Source: an uncultured Faecalitalea sp.
Lineage (GTDB): Bacteria; Bacillota_I; Bacilli_A; Erysipelotrichales; Erysipelotrichaceae
DNA: 33,836 bases
Direction of reading: 5' to 3'
Assembly: GCA_946408025.1 (NCBI GenBank)
Contig: CAMJQJ010000012.1
Coordinates: 1-33,836 of the forward strand
Part shown: positions 25,225-33,089 of the stretch, piece after piece
Layout: each line of letters starts with the position of its first letter
Numbering within the stretch: the stretch's first letter is position 1
Position numbers and translations under genes: made by a program
Notes under the pieces: model-generated
The model's input: only the letters and a program-made list of their open reading frames with translations
Told to the model about the DNA's origin: nothing
Databases searched by the model: none

Positions 25225-26522
25225 ATGTAGAAACCCGAATAGAATATTTAAAAAAGCTTAAAAGAATTATTCTAGAAAAAGAAGACCAAATTAATGATGC
25301 TTTGTATAAGGATCTTGGAAAAACATCTAGTGAGAGCTATATGTGTGAAACGGGGATGGTGTTAAGCGAGTTATCATACATGATACGTCATACTAAAAAA
25401 TTTGCTCGTAAGCATCATGTTATGACTCCACTTGCTCAGTTTTATGCTTCTAGTTATCAGATGCCATGCCCTTATGGTGTTGTTTTGGTAATGTCTCCTT
25501 GGAACTATCCATTTATGTTAACACTTGATCCGCTTATTGATGCGATTGCTGCAGGTAATACTGTTATAGTGAAACCAAGTGCGTATTCTCCTTATACTTC
25601 TCAAATCATTGAGGATGTACTGACAGAAGTTTTTCCCAAAGAATATGTAAGTGTTATACAAGGAGGAAGAAAGGAAAACCAGGCTTTGCTAGAAGAAAAG
25701 TTTGATTATATTTTCTTTACTGGTTCTCCATCTGTAGGGCATGAGGTAATGTCTAAGGCAAGTGCACATTTGACACCGGTAACTCTTGAATTAGGTGGTA
25801 AGTCTCCTTGTATCGTGGATGAGACAGCTAATTTAGAGCTGGCAGCTAGACGTATTGTTTTTGGTAAGTATTTAAATCTAGGACAGACTTGTGTAGCACC
25901 GGATTATATTTATGTCCATGCTTCTGTTAAAGACAGATTGATTCATAAAGTTATTAAAGAAATCAAGCGTCAATATCAAGATTTGTCTGGTTATGGGAAG
26001 ATCATCAATGAAAAACACTTTGATCGAATTAGTAAGCTTTTAGATCCTAATAAGATTGTTTATGGAGGAAAGACAAATCGTGAAACATTGAAGATCGAAC
26101 CAACGATCATGGATCATGTTTCATGGGATGATGAGGTCATGCAAGAAGAGATTTTTGGACCTATCATGCCAATTTTAACGTTTACTAATTTTGAAGACTG
26201 TATCAATATCATAAAAGAAAAGCCATCTCCTTTAGCTTTGTATTTATTCTCGTCTAATAAATCAAGAATTGATATGGTAACTCGAAGTGTTCCATATGGA
26301 GGCGGATGTATTAATGATACGATCATTCATCTTGCCACCAGCAATATGCCTTTTGGTGGAGTGGGTAATTCTGGTATGGGTGGATATCATGGTAAAGAAG
26401 GTTTTAAAACATTCACACATTATAAATCTATCGTGGATAAGAAAACTTGGCTAGATTTGCCATTTCGCTATCAGCCATATTCCAAGTTATATGATAAATT
26501 GATTCGCATGTTTTTACGATAA
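25155..26522 (+). CDS. Aldehyde dehydrogenase (class 3-like)
   Basis: A 455-residue NAD(P)-dependent aldehyde dehydrogenase oxidising aldehydes to acids. VMSPWNYPFML and FTGSPSVGHEV form the cofactor site, the general base is the Glu of LELGGKSP near residue 211, and the nucleophile Cys is in LGQTCVAPDY near residue 245. The short class 3 length and the C-terminal LPFRYQPYSKLYDKLIRM helix resemble the fatty-aldehyde group (YwdH-like). AAGGAGAG at 25140-25147 sets the start inside the alcohol dehydrogenase gene. With the Fe-ADH it would interconvert alcohol, aldehyde and acid, perhaps as detoxification. Confidence 0.95.
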   Translation: MESSQIQEIIQSQRNYFNAGKTLNVETRIEYLKKLKRIILEKEDQINDALYKDLGKTSSESYMCETGMVLSELSYMIRHTKKFARKHHVMTPLAQFYASSYQMPCPYGVVLVMSPWNYPFMLTLDPLIDAIAAGNTVIVKPSAYSPYTSQIIEDVLTEVFPKEYVSVIQGGRKENQALLEEKFDYIFFTGSPSVGHEVMSKASAHLTPVTLELGGKSPCIVDETANLELAARRIVFGKYLNLGQTCVAPDYIYVHASVKDRLIHKVIKEIKRQYQDLSGYGKIINEKHFDRISKLLDPNKIVYGGKTNRETLKIEPTIMDHVSWDDEVMQEEIFGPIMPILTFTNFEDCINIIKEKPSPLALYLFSSNKSRIDMVTRSVPYGGGCINDTIIHLATSNMPFGGVGNSGMGGYHGKEGFKTFTHYKSIVDKKTWLDLPFRYQPYSKLYDKLIRMFLR

Positions 26523-26545
26523 AAGAGCCGTGATTGGCTCTTTTA
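26521..26545. terminator. Bidirectional terminator (aldh / small membrane gene)
   Basis: Perfect 9-bp stem AAAAGAGCC/GGCTCTTTT with a 6-base loop; T and A runs on either side make it work on both strands between convergent genes. Both stop codons overlap the stem edges. Confidence 0.92.
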
Positions 26546-26866
26546 TTCTATGATTTTGATTTCTTGGCAGTTCATCAATTGTGGGGGAAGGCTCATGGTC
26601 ATACCAGGGCCAGCTAGTACTTGAACATTTTGTCCATCTTTAAGTTTTGATGTATCGATATCATCTGGCAAATATACTTCAACTTCTCCTTTATATGAGG
26701 AAATTGATATACCAGATATTTTGTTGTTTTCTTGATCGAATGTAATATTTTCGATGGTGTACCACTCTTGGTCGGTTGTTGTTTCGGGTTTAGGTTTTAA
26801 GATAAAAAAACCAGCAAGCGCAATGATCAAAATGATCGTAATAATAATGATTCTTTTTTTCTTCAT
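26543..26866 (-). CDS. Small membrane-anchored protein, DUF3221-like
   Basis: A 107-residue protein with a basic N-terminus (MKKKR) and one hydrophobic helix (about residues 5-24), then a mostly beta extracytoplasmic region. LPDDIDTSKLKDGQNVQVL and the ending SLPPQLMNCQEIKII resemble the OB-fold DUF3221 group, whose function is unknown. No lipobox Cys is present, so it is probably a signal-anchor protein facing outward. AGGAG, 8 bases upstream, favours ATG 26866 over the longer reading from 26896. It is a single gene, divergent from secA. Confidence 0.7.
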   Translation of the reverse strand: MKKKRIIIITIILIIALAGFFILKPKPETTTDQEWYTIENITFDQENNKISGISISSYKGEVEVYLPDDIDTSKLKDGQNVQVLAGPGMTMSLPPQLMNCQEIKIIE

Positions 26867-26905
26867 ATTTAATTCTCCTGATGATAAGTATATCATAGAA
26901 AAATA

Positions 26906-26936
26906 TTGACATAAAAGGGTAATATATTGTTAAAAT
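26906..26936 (+). promoter_or_regulatory. secA-prfB promoter
   Basis: TTGACA (26906-26911) and TGT-TAAAAT (26928-26936) with a long 19-base spacer; the extended -10 may compensate. A second candidate, TGA-TAAAAT, lies at 26991-26999, nearer to the gene. The leader is 40-95 bases long and shows no clear attenuator. Confidence 0.55.
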
Positions 26937-27031
26937 GAAGTAAAAAACGATGGTTAATACGTATCAGAGATAGTTTTGAATAGAATTATGTGATAAAATA
27001 TAGAATAGTTTAGACTCAAGGGAGGAAAATT

Positions 27032-29428
27032 ATGGCTGGATTATTTACCAAATTGTTCTCTGAAGAACAAAGGGAACTGGCATCTTTAGAAAAAATGGCC
27101 GATAAAGTCATTTCCTATGAACCAGAGATGCAAAAATTAAGTGATGAAGAATTAGCTGATAAAACAAAAGAATATAAAGAACGTTTGGCAAATGGCGAAA
27201 CGATTGATGATATTTTATATGAAGCATTCGCAACTGCTCGTGAAATGGCATTCCGTCAATTAGGTGAAAAACCATATAAAGTACAGATCATGGGTGCAAT
27301 CGCAATGCATAAAGGCGATATTGCCGAGATGAAAACCGGTGAAGGTAAAACTTTGACCGCAACTATGTGTGTTTATTTAAATGCCTTGGCTGGAAAAGGT
27401 GTTCATGTTATTACAGTCAATGAATATTTGGCTGGTCGTGATGCTGACTGGATGGGAAGGATCTATCGTGCTCTAGGGCTTACAGTTGGTGTAAACAAAC
27501 GTGAATTAAACGCAAGAGAAAAACGTGAAGCTTATGAATGCGATATTACTTATACAACTAACTCTGAGCTAGGTTTCGATTATCTTCGTGATAACATGGT
27601 AACAAGTGTAAAAGATCGTGTAATGCGTGGTCTTCATATGGCAATCATCGATGAGGTCGATTCTGTTTTGATTGATGAATCACGTACACCATTGATCATT
27701 TCCGGTGGTAAAAAACAAACCGCTAATCTTTATATCCAGGCCGATAAATTCGTTAAGACTTTAGAAGCTCCTGAATATGAAACCGATAAATTCACACATG
27801 AAAAGACTTTAATTTCAGGTGATTATGATATTGATCAGAAAACACGTCAGATCATGTTAAGTGAGGCAGGTGTGGAAAAAGCAGAAAAGTATTTTAAATT
27901 AGATAACTTGTATGATATTAACCATACTCAACTTGTTCATCATATCAATCAAGCTTTGCGTGCAAACTATATTATGATGAAAGAAGTCGAATATGTAGTC
28001 AGTGATAATCAGGAAATTGTGATCGTAGACCAGTTTACAGGTCGTATGATGCCTGGACGTGCTTATTCAGATGGTTTACATCAGGCAATTGAAGCAAAAG
28101 AGGGTGTGCCAATCAAAGAAGAAACATCTACTTTGGCAACTATTACATATCAGAATTTCTTCCGTCTATATGAAAAACTAGCAGGTATGACAGGTACTGC
28201 AAAAACAGAAGAGGAAGAATTCCTTTCTACATATAATATGCGTGTTGTTGTGATTCCAACAAACCGTCCGGTAATTCGTAAAGATATGCCAGATGAAATT
28301 TATGCACATAAAGATGATAAATATCGTGCGCTTGTTCGTGAAGTTAAAGCACTTTATGAAAAAGGGCAGCCTGTACTGGTTGGTACGATAGCGGTTGAAA
28401 CAAGTGAATTGATCAGTGAAATGTTGAAAAAAGAAGGCGTTCCACATGAAGTATTGAATGCGAAAAACCATGCTCGTGAAGCAGAGATCGTCGCAATGGC
28501 AGGACGTCCAAAATCTGTAACGATTGCAACAAACATGGCTGGTCGTGGTACCGATATTAAATTGACAGAAGAATCACGTAAATTAGGTGGTTTAGCTGTA
28601 ATTGGTAGTGAACGTCATGAATCTCGTCGTATCGACAATCAGCTTCGTGGACGAAGTGGACGTCAGGGAGATCCAGGTTTCTCTAGATTCTTTGTTTCTT
28701 TGGAAGACTCTTTGATGGTTCGTTTTGGTGGTGAAAAGCTTCAGAAACTATTTGAAAAGATGGGTGATGAACAAATCGAATCCAAAGCTGTTACGAAATC
28801 TATCACAATGGCACAAAAGCGCGTTGAAGGATATAACTTTGATATGCGTAAACAATTGTTAGATTATGATGATGTATTGCGCCGTCAACGTGAAATCATC
28901 TATGCACAAAGAAATCGCATCTTAGAAAGCGAAGAAGTACATGAAATGGTACATGTGATCTTTGAAAAGACACTGGATCAAACATTACAGGCAAATATCT
29001 TGGATGAGAAAAAACAAACAGTCGATATTCCAGGTTTATGTAAATCATTAGAAATGACAGGTCTAACAGAAGACAGGGCCATTCATGCTCAGGAATTGGA
29101 AGGCTTGAAATATGAAGAAATCAAACTTCATTGTTTAGATCGTATCTGGAAAGATTATGAAAAAGAGATCGAACCTGTTAAGATGCAGTTCTTGCCATTT
29201 GAAAAAACAGTCGTCTTACGTAACATTGATAGAAATTGGATTGAACATATTGACCGCATGGATAAATTAAGAAGTGGTATCTACCTACGTTCTTATGCAC
29301 AAAATAATCCTTTGCAGCAATATGTACAGGAAGGTTTTGATATGTTTGAAGATATGAACAAACGCATTGATAGAGAGATTGCCTTCTTCTTATTGAAAGT
29401 AAGAATTCGTAGGGAGACAAAAGCGTAA
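27032..29428 (+). CDS. secA: Preprotein translocase ATPase SecA
   Basis: A 798-residue motor that drives secretory proteins through SecYEG at the inner face of the membrane. MKTGEGKTLTA is Walker A (near residue 103), IDEVDSVLIDESRTPLIISG is the DEAD region, MAGRGTDIKL and the GSERHESRRIDNQLRGRSGRQGDPG block complete the helicase lobes, and the helical scaffold follows. The protein ends at KVRIRRETKA without the C-terminal Zn-binding CxCxSG tail found in many SecAs, and so is shorter than Bacillus SecA (841). GGGAGG precedes the start. Its stop overlaps the prfB start by one base (TAATG). Confidence 0.98.
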   Translation: MAGLFTKLFSEEQRELASLEKMADKVISYEPEMQKLSDEELADKTKEYKERLANGETIDDILYEAFATAREMAFRQLGEKPYKVQIMGAIAMHKGDIAEMKTGEGKTLTATMCVYLNALAGKGVHVITVNEYLAGRDADWMGRIYRALGLTVGVNKRELNAREKREAYECDITYTTNSELGFDYLRDNMVTSVKDRVMRGLHMAIIDEVDSVLIDESRTPLIISGGKKQTANLYIQADKFVKTLEAPEYETDKFTHEKTLISGDYDIDQKTRQIMLSEAGVEKAEKYFKLDNLYDINHTQLVHHINQALRANYIMMKEVEYVVSDNQEIVIVDQFTGRMMPGRAYSDGLHQAIEAKEGVPIKEETSTLATITYQNFFRLYEKLAGMTGTAKTEEEEFLSTYNMRVVVIPTNRPVIRKDMPDEIYAHKDDKYRALVREVKALYEKGQPVLVGTIAVETSELISEMLKKEGVPHEVLNAKNHAREAEIVAMAGRPKSVTIATNMAGRGTDIKLTEESRKLGGLAVIGSERHESRRIDNQLRGRSGRQGDPGFSRFFVSLEDSLMVRFGGEKLQKLFEKMGDEQIESKAVTKSITMAQKRVEGYNFDMRKQLLDYDDVLRRQREIIYAQRNRILESEEVHEMVHVIFEKTLDQTLQANILDEKKQTVDIPGLCKSLEMTGLTEDRAIHAQELEGLKYEEIKLHCLDRIWKDYEKEIEPVKMQFLPFEKTVVLRNIDRNWIEHIDRMDKLRSGIYLRSYAQNNPLQQYVQEGFDMFEDMNKRIDREIAFFLLKVRIRRETKA

Positions 29429-30529
29429 TGGAACTTTATGAATTGAAACAAGGAGTGACTACTCACCTGGAGAAGTTAAATTCTCTAGGTGAGTCACTTT
29501 GACTTAGCTGAAAAAAAGAATCAAATTGAAGAATTGGATAAAAAAACTTTGGAAGATGGCTTTTGGAGCGATCAAAAGAAGGCTCAAAGTGCAATTCGAA
29601 CACGCAACAATCTAAAAAATATCGTAGACAACTATCAAGCTTTGGATGATACTTTAAAGTCTTTGGATGAAACGGCAGATGCTATTAAGGAAGCATTTGA
29701 TGATGAACTTATGGCTTTGGCAGAAGAAGAATATGAAGCTATGTCAAAAGACTTTGAGAATTTTGAAATTCAAGTGCTTTTATCGCATGAATATGATCAA
29801 AACAATGCAATCCTAGAATTACATCCAGGTGCTGGAGGAACGGAATCTTGTGACTGGGCAAGCATGTTGTACCGTATGTATACGCGATATGCGGAAAAGA
29901 AAGGTTTTAAAGTTACAGTTTTAGATTATCAACCAGGTGAAGAAGCCGGTATTAAGAGTGTGACTTTCCTAGTTGAAGGGGATAAAGCTTATGGTTATCT
30001 AAAAGGGGAGAAAGGTGTACATCGTCTGGTACGTATCTCTCCATTTGACTCTGGGGCAAGAAGACATACTTCTTTTGCTTCTTTAGATGTAATGCCTCAA
30101 TTTAATGATGAAATTGAGATTGAAGTAAAACCAGAAGATTTGATTATAGAGACAAAGAGAGCTTCCGGTGCTGGAGGTCAGCATATCAATAAAACGGACT
30201 CAGCTGTCCGTATCGTGCATAAGCCGACCGGTATTGTTTCAACTTGCCAAAACGGAAGATCGCAGCACGAAAACCGTGAGGAAGCAATGCGCATCTTAAA
30301 ATCTAGACTTTATCAATTAGAAATTGAAAAACAAGAAAAGAAACTGGCAGAAATCAAGGGTGTTCAGGCAGCCAATGAGTGGGGAAGTCAGATACGAAGT
30401 TATGTCATGCACCCATATAGTTTGGTGAAGGATGTTCGCACAGGTTGTGAAACAAGCCAGGTACAAAACGTATTAGATGGGGAATTAGATGAGTTTATTT
30501 TTGCTTATCTAAAATCTCAAATTCAATAA
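29428..30529 (+). CDS. prfB: Peptide chain release factor 2 (programmed +1 frameshift)
   Basis: RF2 releases finished proteins at UGA and UAA codons. The gene is in two frames: 24 codons from 29428 to CTT at 29497-29499, then TGA at 29500 is bypassed by a +1 shift (CTT-TGA-C) and reading continues from GAC at 29501 to 30529, giving 366 residues, normal for RF2. A reading from GTG 29489 is an artefact of the frame. SPFDS is the stop-recognition tripeptide region and GAGGQ the hydrolysis loop. Translation is coupled to secA by TAATG. When RF2 is scarce the ribosome pauses at TGA and shifts, so RF2 controls its own synthesis. Confidence 0.97.
29455..29503 (+). promoter_or_regulatory. prfB frameshift site with upstream hairpin
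   Basis: The shift site CTTTGAC is at 29497-29503, with an SD-like AGGTGAG at 29487-29493. That SD-like element is the 3' arm of a long hairpin: 29461-29474 pairs with 29481-29494 (14 pairs, one G-U; arms ACTCACCTGGAGAA and TTCTCTAGGTGAGT) around a GTTAAA loop. GTG (29455-29457) can extend it by pairing with CAC (29495-29497). The stem ends two bases before the shift codon. Only three T follow, so it is not a terminator. Confidence 0.85.
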
Positions 30530-30557
30530 GATCGCCTTCAAAGGGTGGTCTTTTTTT
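30530..30557 (+). terminator. prfB terminator
   Basis: Stem GATCGCC/GGTGGTC (two G-U pairs) with a loop of about 7 bases and seven T, beginning right after the stop codon. Confidence 0.9.
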
Positions 30558-30566
30558 AGGTTCAAC

Positions 30567-30595
30567 TTGTAAAGATAGAGTGAAAGAATTAAACT
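30567..30595 (+). promoter_or_regulatory. Promoter of DUF3284 gene
   Basis: TTGTAA (30567-30572), a 17-base spacer and TAAACT (30590-30595), between the prfB terminator and ATG 30622. Confidence 0.45.
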
Positions 30596-30621
30596 TATCC
30601 TATATGCTGGAGGATGGAAAT

Positions 30622-31101
30622 ATGGTTGAAGTTAGTGAAATATTGAGTGTTAGTGCGGATGATTTCTTTGATGCGATCACTGAATCTGTTGTATATGATG
30701 CATGTCAGGCAACGGGAAAAAATATTCGAAAGAGTCATTTAAAAAAAGGTTTCTCATACTCCAAAAAAATAAAAAACAGTTTTGGAAAGAAAGAGGATTC
30801 AAAAGTCATCATTCAGGAATTTGAACCACCGCTAATTTATAAAGTAAAATTTGAAGGTTCGACCGGCTATGATATCATGACATATAAGATTGAATTGTTG
30901 GAAGATGAGAAAATTACGGTTACATATTCAGAAGATTTTATTAGTGAATTCACGATTGGGAGAAAAAATTCTAAAATTATAGAAAAGTTGAATGTCACTA
31001 GGGCGCAAAGGCGAGCGAAGAAACTATTAAAAAATATCGAAAATTATATCCATAATAACAAACAAAATATAGAAGATAGACAGGAAGAGATGGAGTTATA
31101 G
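30622..31101 (+). CDS. DUF3284 domain protein
   Basis: A 159-residue probably cytoplasmic protein of unknown function. SVSADDFFDAITESVVYDA at the N-terminus, KSHLKKGFSY in the middle, and AKKLLKNIENYI at the C-terminus are the recurring segments of DUF3284, found in Firmicutes, often near PTS genes; none is nearby here. A longer reading begins at GTG 30580, but GGAGG at 30609-30613, 8 bases before ATG 30622, and the family's usual start favour 30622. The final ~15 residues are highly charged and probably unstructured. It has its own promoter and terminator. Confidence 0.8.
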   Translation: MVEVSEILSVSADDFFDAITESVVYDACQATGKNIRKSHLKKGFSYSKKIKNSFGKKEDSKVIIQEFEPPLIYKVKFEGSTGYDIMTYKIELLEDEKITVTYSEDFISEFTIGRKNSKIIEKLNVTRAQRRAKKLLKNIENYIHNNKQNIEDRQEEMEL

Positions 31102-31117
31102 GCTCCATCTTTGTTTT
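31088..31117 (+). terminator. Terminator of DUF3284 gene
   Basis: 8-bp stem AGATGGAG/CTCCATCT, loop of 7 bases containing the stop codon TAG, followed by TTGTTTT. Confidence 0.88.
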
Positions 31118-31118
31118 A

Positions 31119-31127
31119 TGATAAAAT
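31119..31127 (+). promoter_or_regulatory. Extended -10 giving a leaderless GH25 transcript
   Basis: TGA-TAAAAT ends 6 bases before the GH25 ATG, so transcription should start at about the A of ATG. The promoter overlaps the T run of the previous terminator. An in-frame TAG at 31128-31130 rules out a start further upstream. Confidence 0.6.
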
Positions 31128-31133
31128 TAGGAT

Positions 31134-31916
31134 ATGAGAAGAAAACGAATACGCTATGATCGAGTGTTTTTGTTGCTGATAATTTTTTTGGCCCTTGTTA
31201 CTTTTTTGAGTGCCGGGATATATAGAATGTGGTTTTATCAAGCACCGAGAGATAATTCTATGTTCTATATGGAAAATGGATTTATGAATTATTCTGGAGA
31301 AGATATAGAATTAATTCATGGAATTGATGTTTCTAGTCACCAAGGCGAAATTGATTGGCAGAGTGTGGCGAACACTCCTGTTGAATTTGCGATGATACGT
31401 GCAGGATATCGTGGAGGAACCCAAGGTTTGCAGCATCAAGATGAATACTTTGATCAAAATATGCAGCAAGCGGCATCCAATGGCATTAAAACCGGCGTCT
31501 ATTTTTATTCCAGTGCAATTACTATGGAAGAATTGGAGCAAGATGCCCAATTAGTATTAGATATGGTGTCTGGATATCAAATTGAGTATCCAATTGCGTT
31601 TGATATGGAAATTTATGATGAGGTCAATGGACGAATCAATTCTCTTACTGCAGAAGAAAAAACTTCCTTTGCGTTAAGGTTCTGTGAAATTATGGAAGAA
31701 AATGGATATCAGAGTATGATTTATGGAAACTTGGACTGGCTTTATTCCCATTTGAATTTTGAAGAGATACAGGATAAGGAAATTTGGTATGCTGCTTATC
31801 TATCAAAACCGCAGATGAATGATGAATTTAGAATGTGGCAATATACCAATACAGGACAGATTGATGGAATCTTAACAAATGTGGATATGAATGTATGGTT
31901 GGAAAGAGCTAATTAA
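31134..31916 (+). CDS. Membrane-anchored GH25 lysozyme-like muramidase
   Basis: A 260-residue glycoside hydrolase family 25 protein that would cleave the MurNAc-GlcNAc bond of peptidoglycan outside the cell. MRRKRIRYDR then a hydrophobic stretch (about residues 11-30) is a signal anchor. The GH25 domain (62-260) shows GIDVSSHQGEIDW (conserved Asp), IRAGYRGG, GVYFYSS, the catalytic DxE in AFDMEIYD near residue 156, and MWQYTNTGQIDG. All key residues are present. No usable Shine-Dalgarno precedes the ATG. It is flanked by terminators on both sides, so it forms its own transcript. Confidence 0.92.
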   Translation: MRRKRIRYDRVFLLLIIFLALVTFLSAGIYRMWFYQAPRDNSMFYMENGFMNYSGEDIELIHGIDVSSHQGEIDWQSVANTPVEFAMIRAGYRGGTQGLQHQDEYFDQNMQQAASNGIKTGVYFYSSAITMEELEQDAQLVLDMVSGYQIEYPIAFDMEIYDEVNGRINSLTAEEKTSFALRFCEIMEENGYQSMIYGNLDWLYSHLNFEEIQDKEIWYAAYLSKPQMNDEFRMWQYTNTGQIDGILTNVDMNVWLERAN

Positions 31917-31944
31917 AAACCGAGAAATGTTTCTCGGTTTTTAA
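31913..31944. terminator. Bidirectional terminator (GH25 / HIT)
   Basis: Nearly perfect 14-bp stem, TTAAAAACCGAGAA paired with TTCTCGGTTTTTAA around ATGT. A and T runs lie within and around the stem on both strands, and it holds the stop codons of both convergent genes. Confidence 0.94.
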
Positions 31945-32339
31945 TTAATTTTCTTTAATAGGTCTTCAAAATCAACTTTTTCTATTTTGCCAAATTCAAT
32001 CGTTACAGAATCATGATCTTTATTAGCGTATCTAGGAATTAGATGCACATGGAAGTGATTTACACTCTGACCAGCTGCTTCATGAATGTTTGACAAAATA
32101 TTGATGCCATCGCAACCTAATTTTTCTTCTAGAATATTCGCAAGTTTCTGTGCAACTTCAAAAACATGATCTAAAGTTTTAGTTGGGCAATCTAAAAATG
32201 AATCACAATGTTCTTTAGGGACGACAAGACAATGACCGTAGCTTGTAGGGTTAATGTCAAAAAATGCAATTACGACGTCATCTTCATACAATTTATTGCT
32301 GGGAATGTCACCTTTGACGATAGAACAGAAAACACACAT
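31941..32339 (-). CDS. HIT family nucleotide hydrolase/transferase
   Basis: A 132-residue histidine triad protein of the Hint/HinT type, which hydrolyses nucleoside phosphoramidates such as AMP-lysine. The triad is seen in NHFHVHLIPR (HxHxHxx, middle His the nucleophile) near residue 100. CVFCSIVKGDIPSNKLYEDD is the typical family opening, including the Cys pair that in some members binds zinc. AAGGAGG lies inside the end of the upstream ECF-S gene, from which it is separated by one base, so the two are coupled. The biological role is not tied to the transporter in any known way. Confidence 0.95.
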   Translation of the reverse strand: MCVFCSIVKGDIPSNKLYEDDVVIAFFDINPTSYGHCLVVPKEHCDSFLDCPTKTLDHVFEVAQKLANILEEKLGCDGINILSNIHEAAGQSVNHFHVHLIPRYANKDHDSVTIEFGKIEKVDFEDLLKKIN

Positions 32340-32340
32340 A

Positions 32341-32829
32341 TTATTGTTCCTCCTTATGAATTTTCTTTAAGATTGGATATAGAATGAGTCCAAGTATACA
32401 GCCTGTGATTCCCTGGATGATGTTAACCGGCATAGATAATACACCAATCCAAAGAGATTGATTGACAAAGCTATCGGCAATAAAATAACCAATTATCATC
32501 CAAATTGCGCCTAATGAGAAAACAAAGCATTTTGATTTAAACTTTGAAATCAAAGTAGAGATAAGTAGTCCCTCTATTCCTTTGATAACAAGAGTGAATA
32601 AGGCATAACTTGCATAGCCGCTTACAATGTCGGCTATAGCTGAACTAACACCACCAATTAAAAATGCGAACAGCGGATTGACAAAAGGGGCAAAGGCCAG
32701 GATCATTCCATCGCCACAGTTGAAATATCCTTGAAATCCATTCGGAATCTTAATTAGGAAAGTGGCACAAAATACCAAACAGATTCCTAAAGCGGACATG
32801 CACAATTCTTTTACTTGGATTTTTTTCAT
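32341..32829 (-). CDS. ECF transporter substrate-binding (S) component
   Basis: A 162-residue S component with about six hydrophobic segments that captures a vitamin and works with a shared EcfA-EcfA'-EcfT energizer encoded elsewhere. The N-terminal ELCMSALGICLVF, the short YFNCGDGMIL loop after TM1, then GGVSSAIADIVSGYASYALFTLVIKGIEG fit the PF07155-like group. That group is named for riboflavin but covers several vitamins, including B6 and thiamine precursors. The substrate is not readable here and no riboswitch was found. A pyridoxal kinase 20 kb away makes B6 an open idea only. GGAGG precedes the start; HIT follows directly. Confidence 0.85.
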   Translation of the reverse strand: MKKIQVKELCMSALGICLVFCATFLIKIPNGFQGYFNCGDGMILAFAPFVNPLFAFLIGGVSSAIADIVSGYASYALFTLVIKGIEGLLISTLISKFKSKCFVFSLGAIWMIIGYFIADSFVNQSLWIGVLSMPVNIIQGITGCILGLILYPILKKIHKEEQ

Positions 32830-32845
32830 AGTTCCTCCATCTATT

Positions 32846-32851
32846 ATTATA
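32846..32851 (-). promoter_or_regulatory. -10 box of ECF-S/HIT operon
   Basis: Minus-strand TATAAT, 16 bases upstream of the ECF-S start codon, giving a leader of only about 10 bases that contains GGAGG. The leader is too short for a vitamin riboswitch. Confidence 0.6.
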
Positions 32852-32881
32852 ATACTCTATACTCTTTTAGAAAAGATGTAT

Positions 32882-32993
32882 AAAAAAATGAAAAGCCAGG
32901 CTAAGGGGGTGCCTGACTTTTCAAAAAATTAAGGGGATAGAAAATTGTACGAACATCATTCGTACCGGCAAGGCCTTCTATTCCTTGCTTGAT
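32882..32993 (-). ncRNA. Candidate small RNA with CCCC loops
   Basis: Predicted minus-strand RNA of about 110 bases. It has an extended -10 (TGT-TATACT, 33006-32998), stem 1 GCAAGG/CCTTGC, stem 2 GTACGAA/TTCGTAC (5-base loop), an unpaired TTTTCTATCCCCTTAA, and a terminator hairpin (12 positions, one mismatch) whose loop is ACCCCCTTA, ending in ATTTTTTT. The loop of stem 1 (AATAGAAGG) can pair with TTCTAT downstream as a pseudoknot. Two CCCC-bearing loops resemble the C-rich seeds by which Firmicute sRNAs such as RsaE/RoxS block Shine-Dalgarno sequences. No open reading frame is needed to explain it. No known RNA family was recognised. Confidence 0.5.
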
Positions 32994-32997
32994 TAAA

Positions 32998-33006
32998 AGT
33001 ATAACA
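32998..33006 (-). promoter_or_regulatory. Extended -10 promoter of candidate sRNA
   Basis: Minus-strand TGT-TATACT, about 5-7 bases from the predicted sRNA start. A TTGACT close upstream is too near to act as its -35 box (5-base spacer). Confidence 0.45.
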
Positions 33007-33023
33007 CAAGTCAATTCTAAAAA

Positions 33024-33045
33024 TATGTGAAAATTATGTGAAAAT
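33024..33045 (+). repeat. 11-bp tandem duplication
   Basis: TATGTGAAAAT occurs twice head to tail without change, upstream of the candidate sRNA promoter and about 180 bases before murF. It could be two binding sites or a simple slip duplication. Confidence 0.8.
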
Positions 33046-33066
33046 ACACCAAAATGATAAAAAATA

Positions 33067-33089
33067 GGTATTTTGTGGGGAAAAATACC
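33067..33089 (-). terminator. Hairpin with CCCC loop and T tail on minus strand
   Basis: Perfect 8-bp stem GGTATTTT/AAAATACC. On the minus strand its loop is TCCCCAC and it is followed by TATTTTTTATC, so it looks like a terminator. No gene upstream on that strand explains it; it may end another small transcript or an antisense of the murF leader. Confidence 0.4.

Noticed and set aside
29489..30529. RF2 starting at GTG 29489
   Set aside because: This is the shifted frame only. The true start is ATG 29428, joined through the CTTTGAC site, giving the normal 366 residues.
30580..30621. GTG start for the DUF3284 gene
   Set aside because: It would add 14 residues without a ribosome binding site and lies within the predicted promoter region.
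33009..33014. TTGACT as the -35 box of the candidate sRNA
   Set aside because: Only 5 bases separate it from TATACT, too close for a promoter; the extended -10 is used instead.
32830..33060. Vitamin riboswitch for the ECF transporter gene
   Set aside because: The ECF-S leader is only about 10 bases after its TATAAT. The structured region further upstream ends in its own terminator and matches no riboswitch consensus I know.
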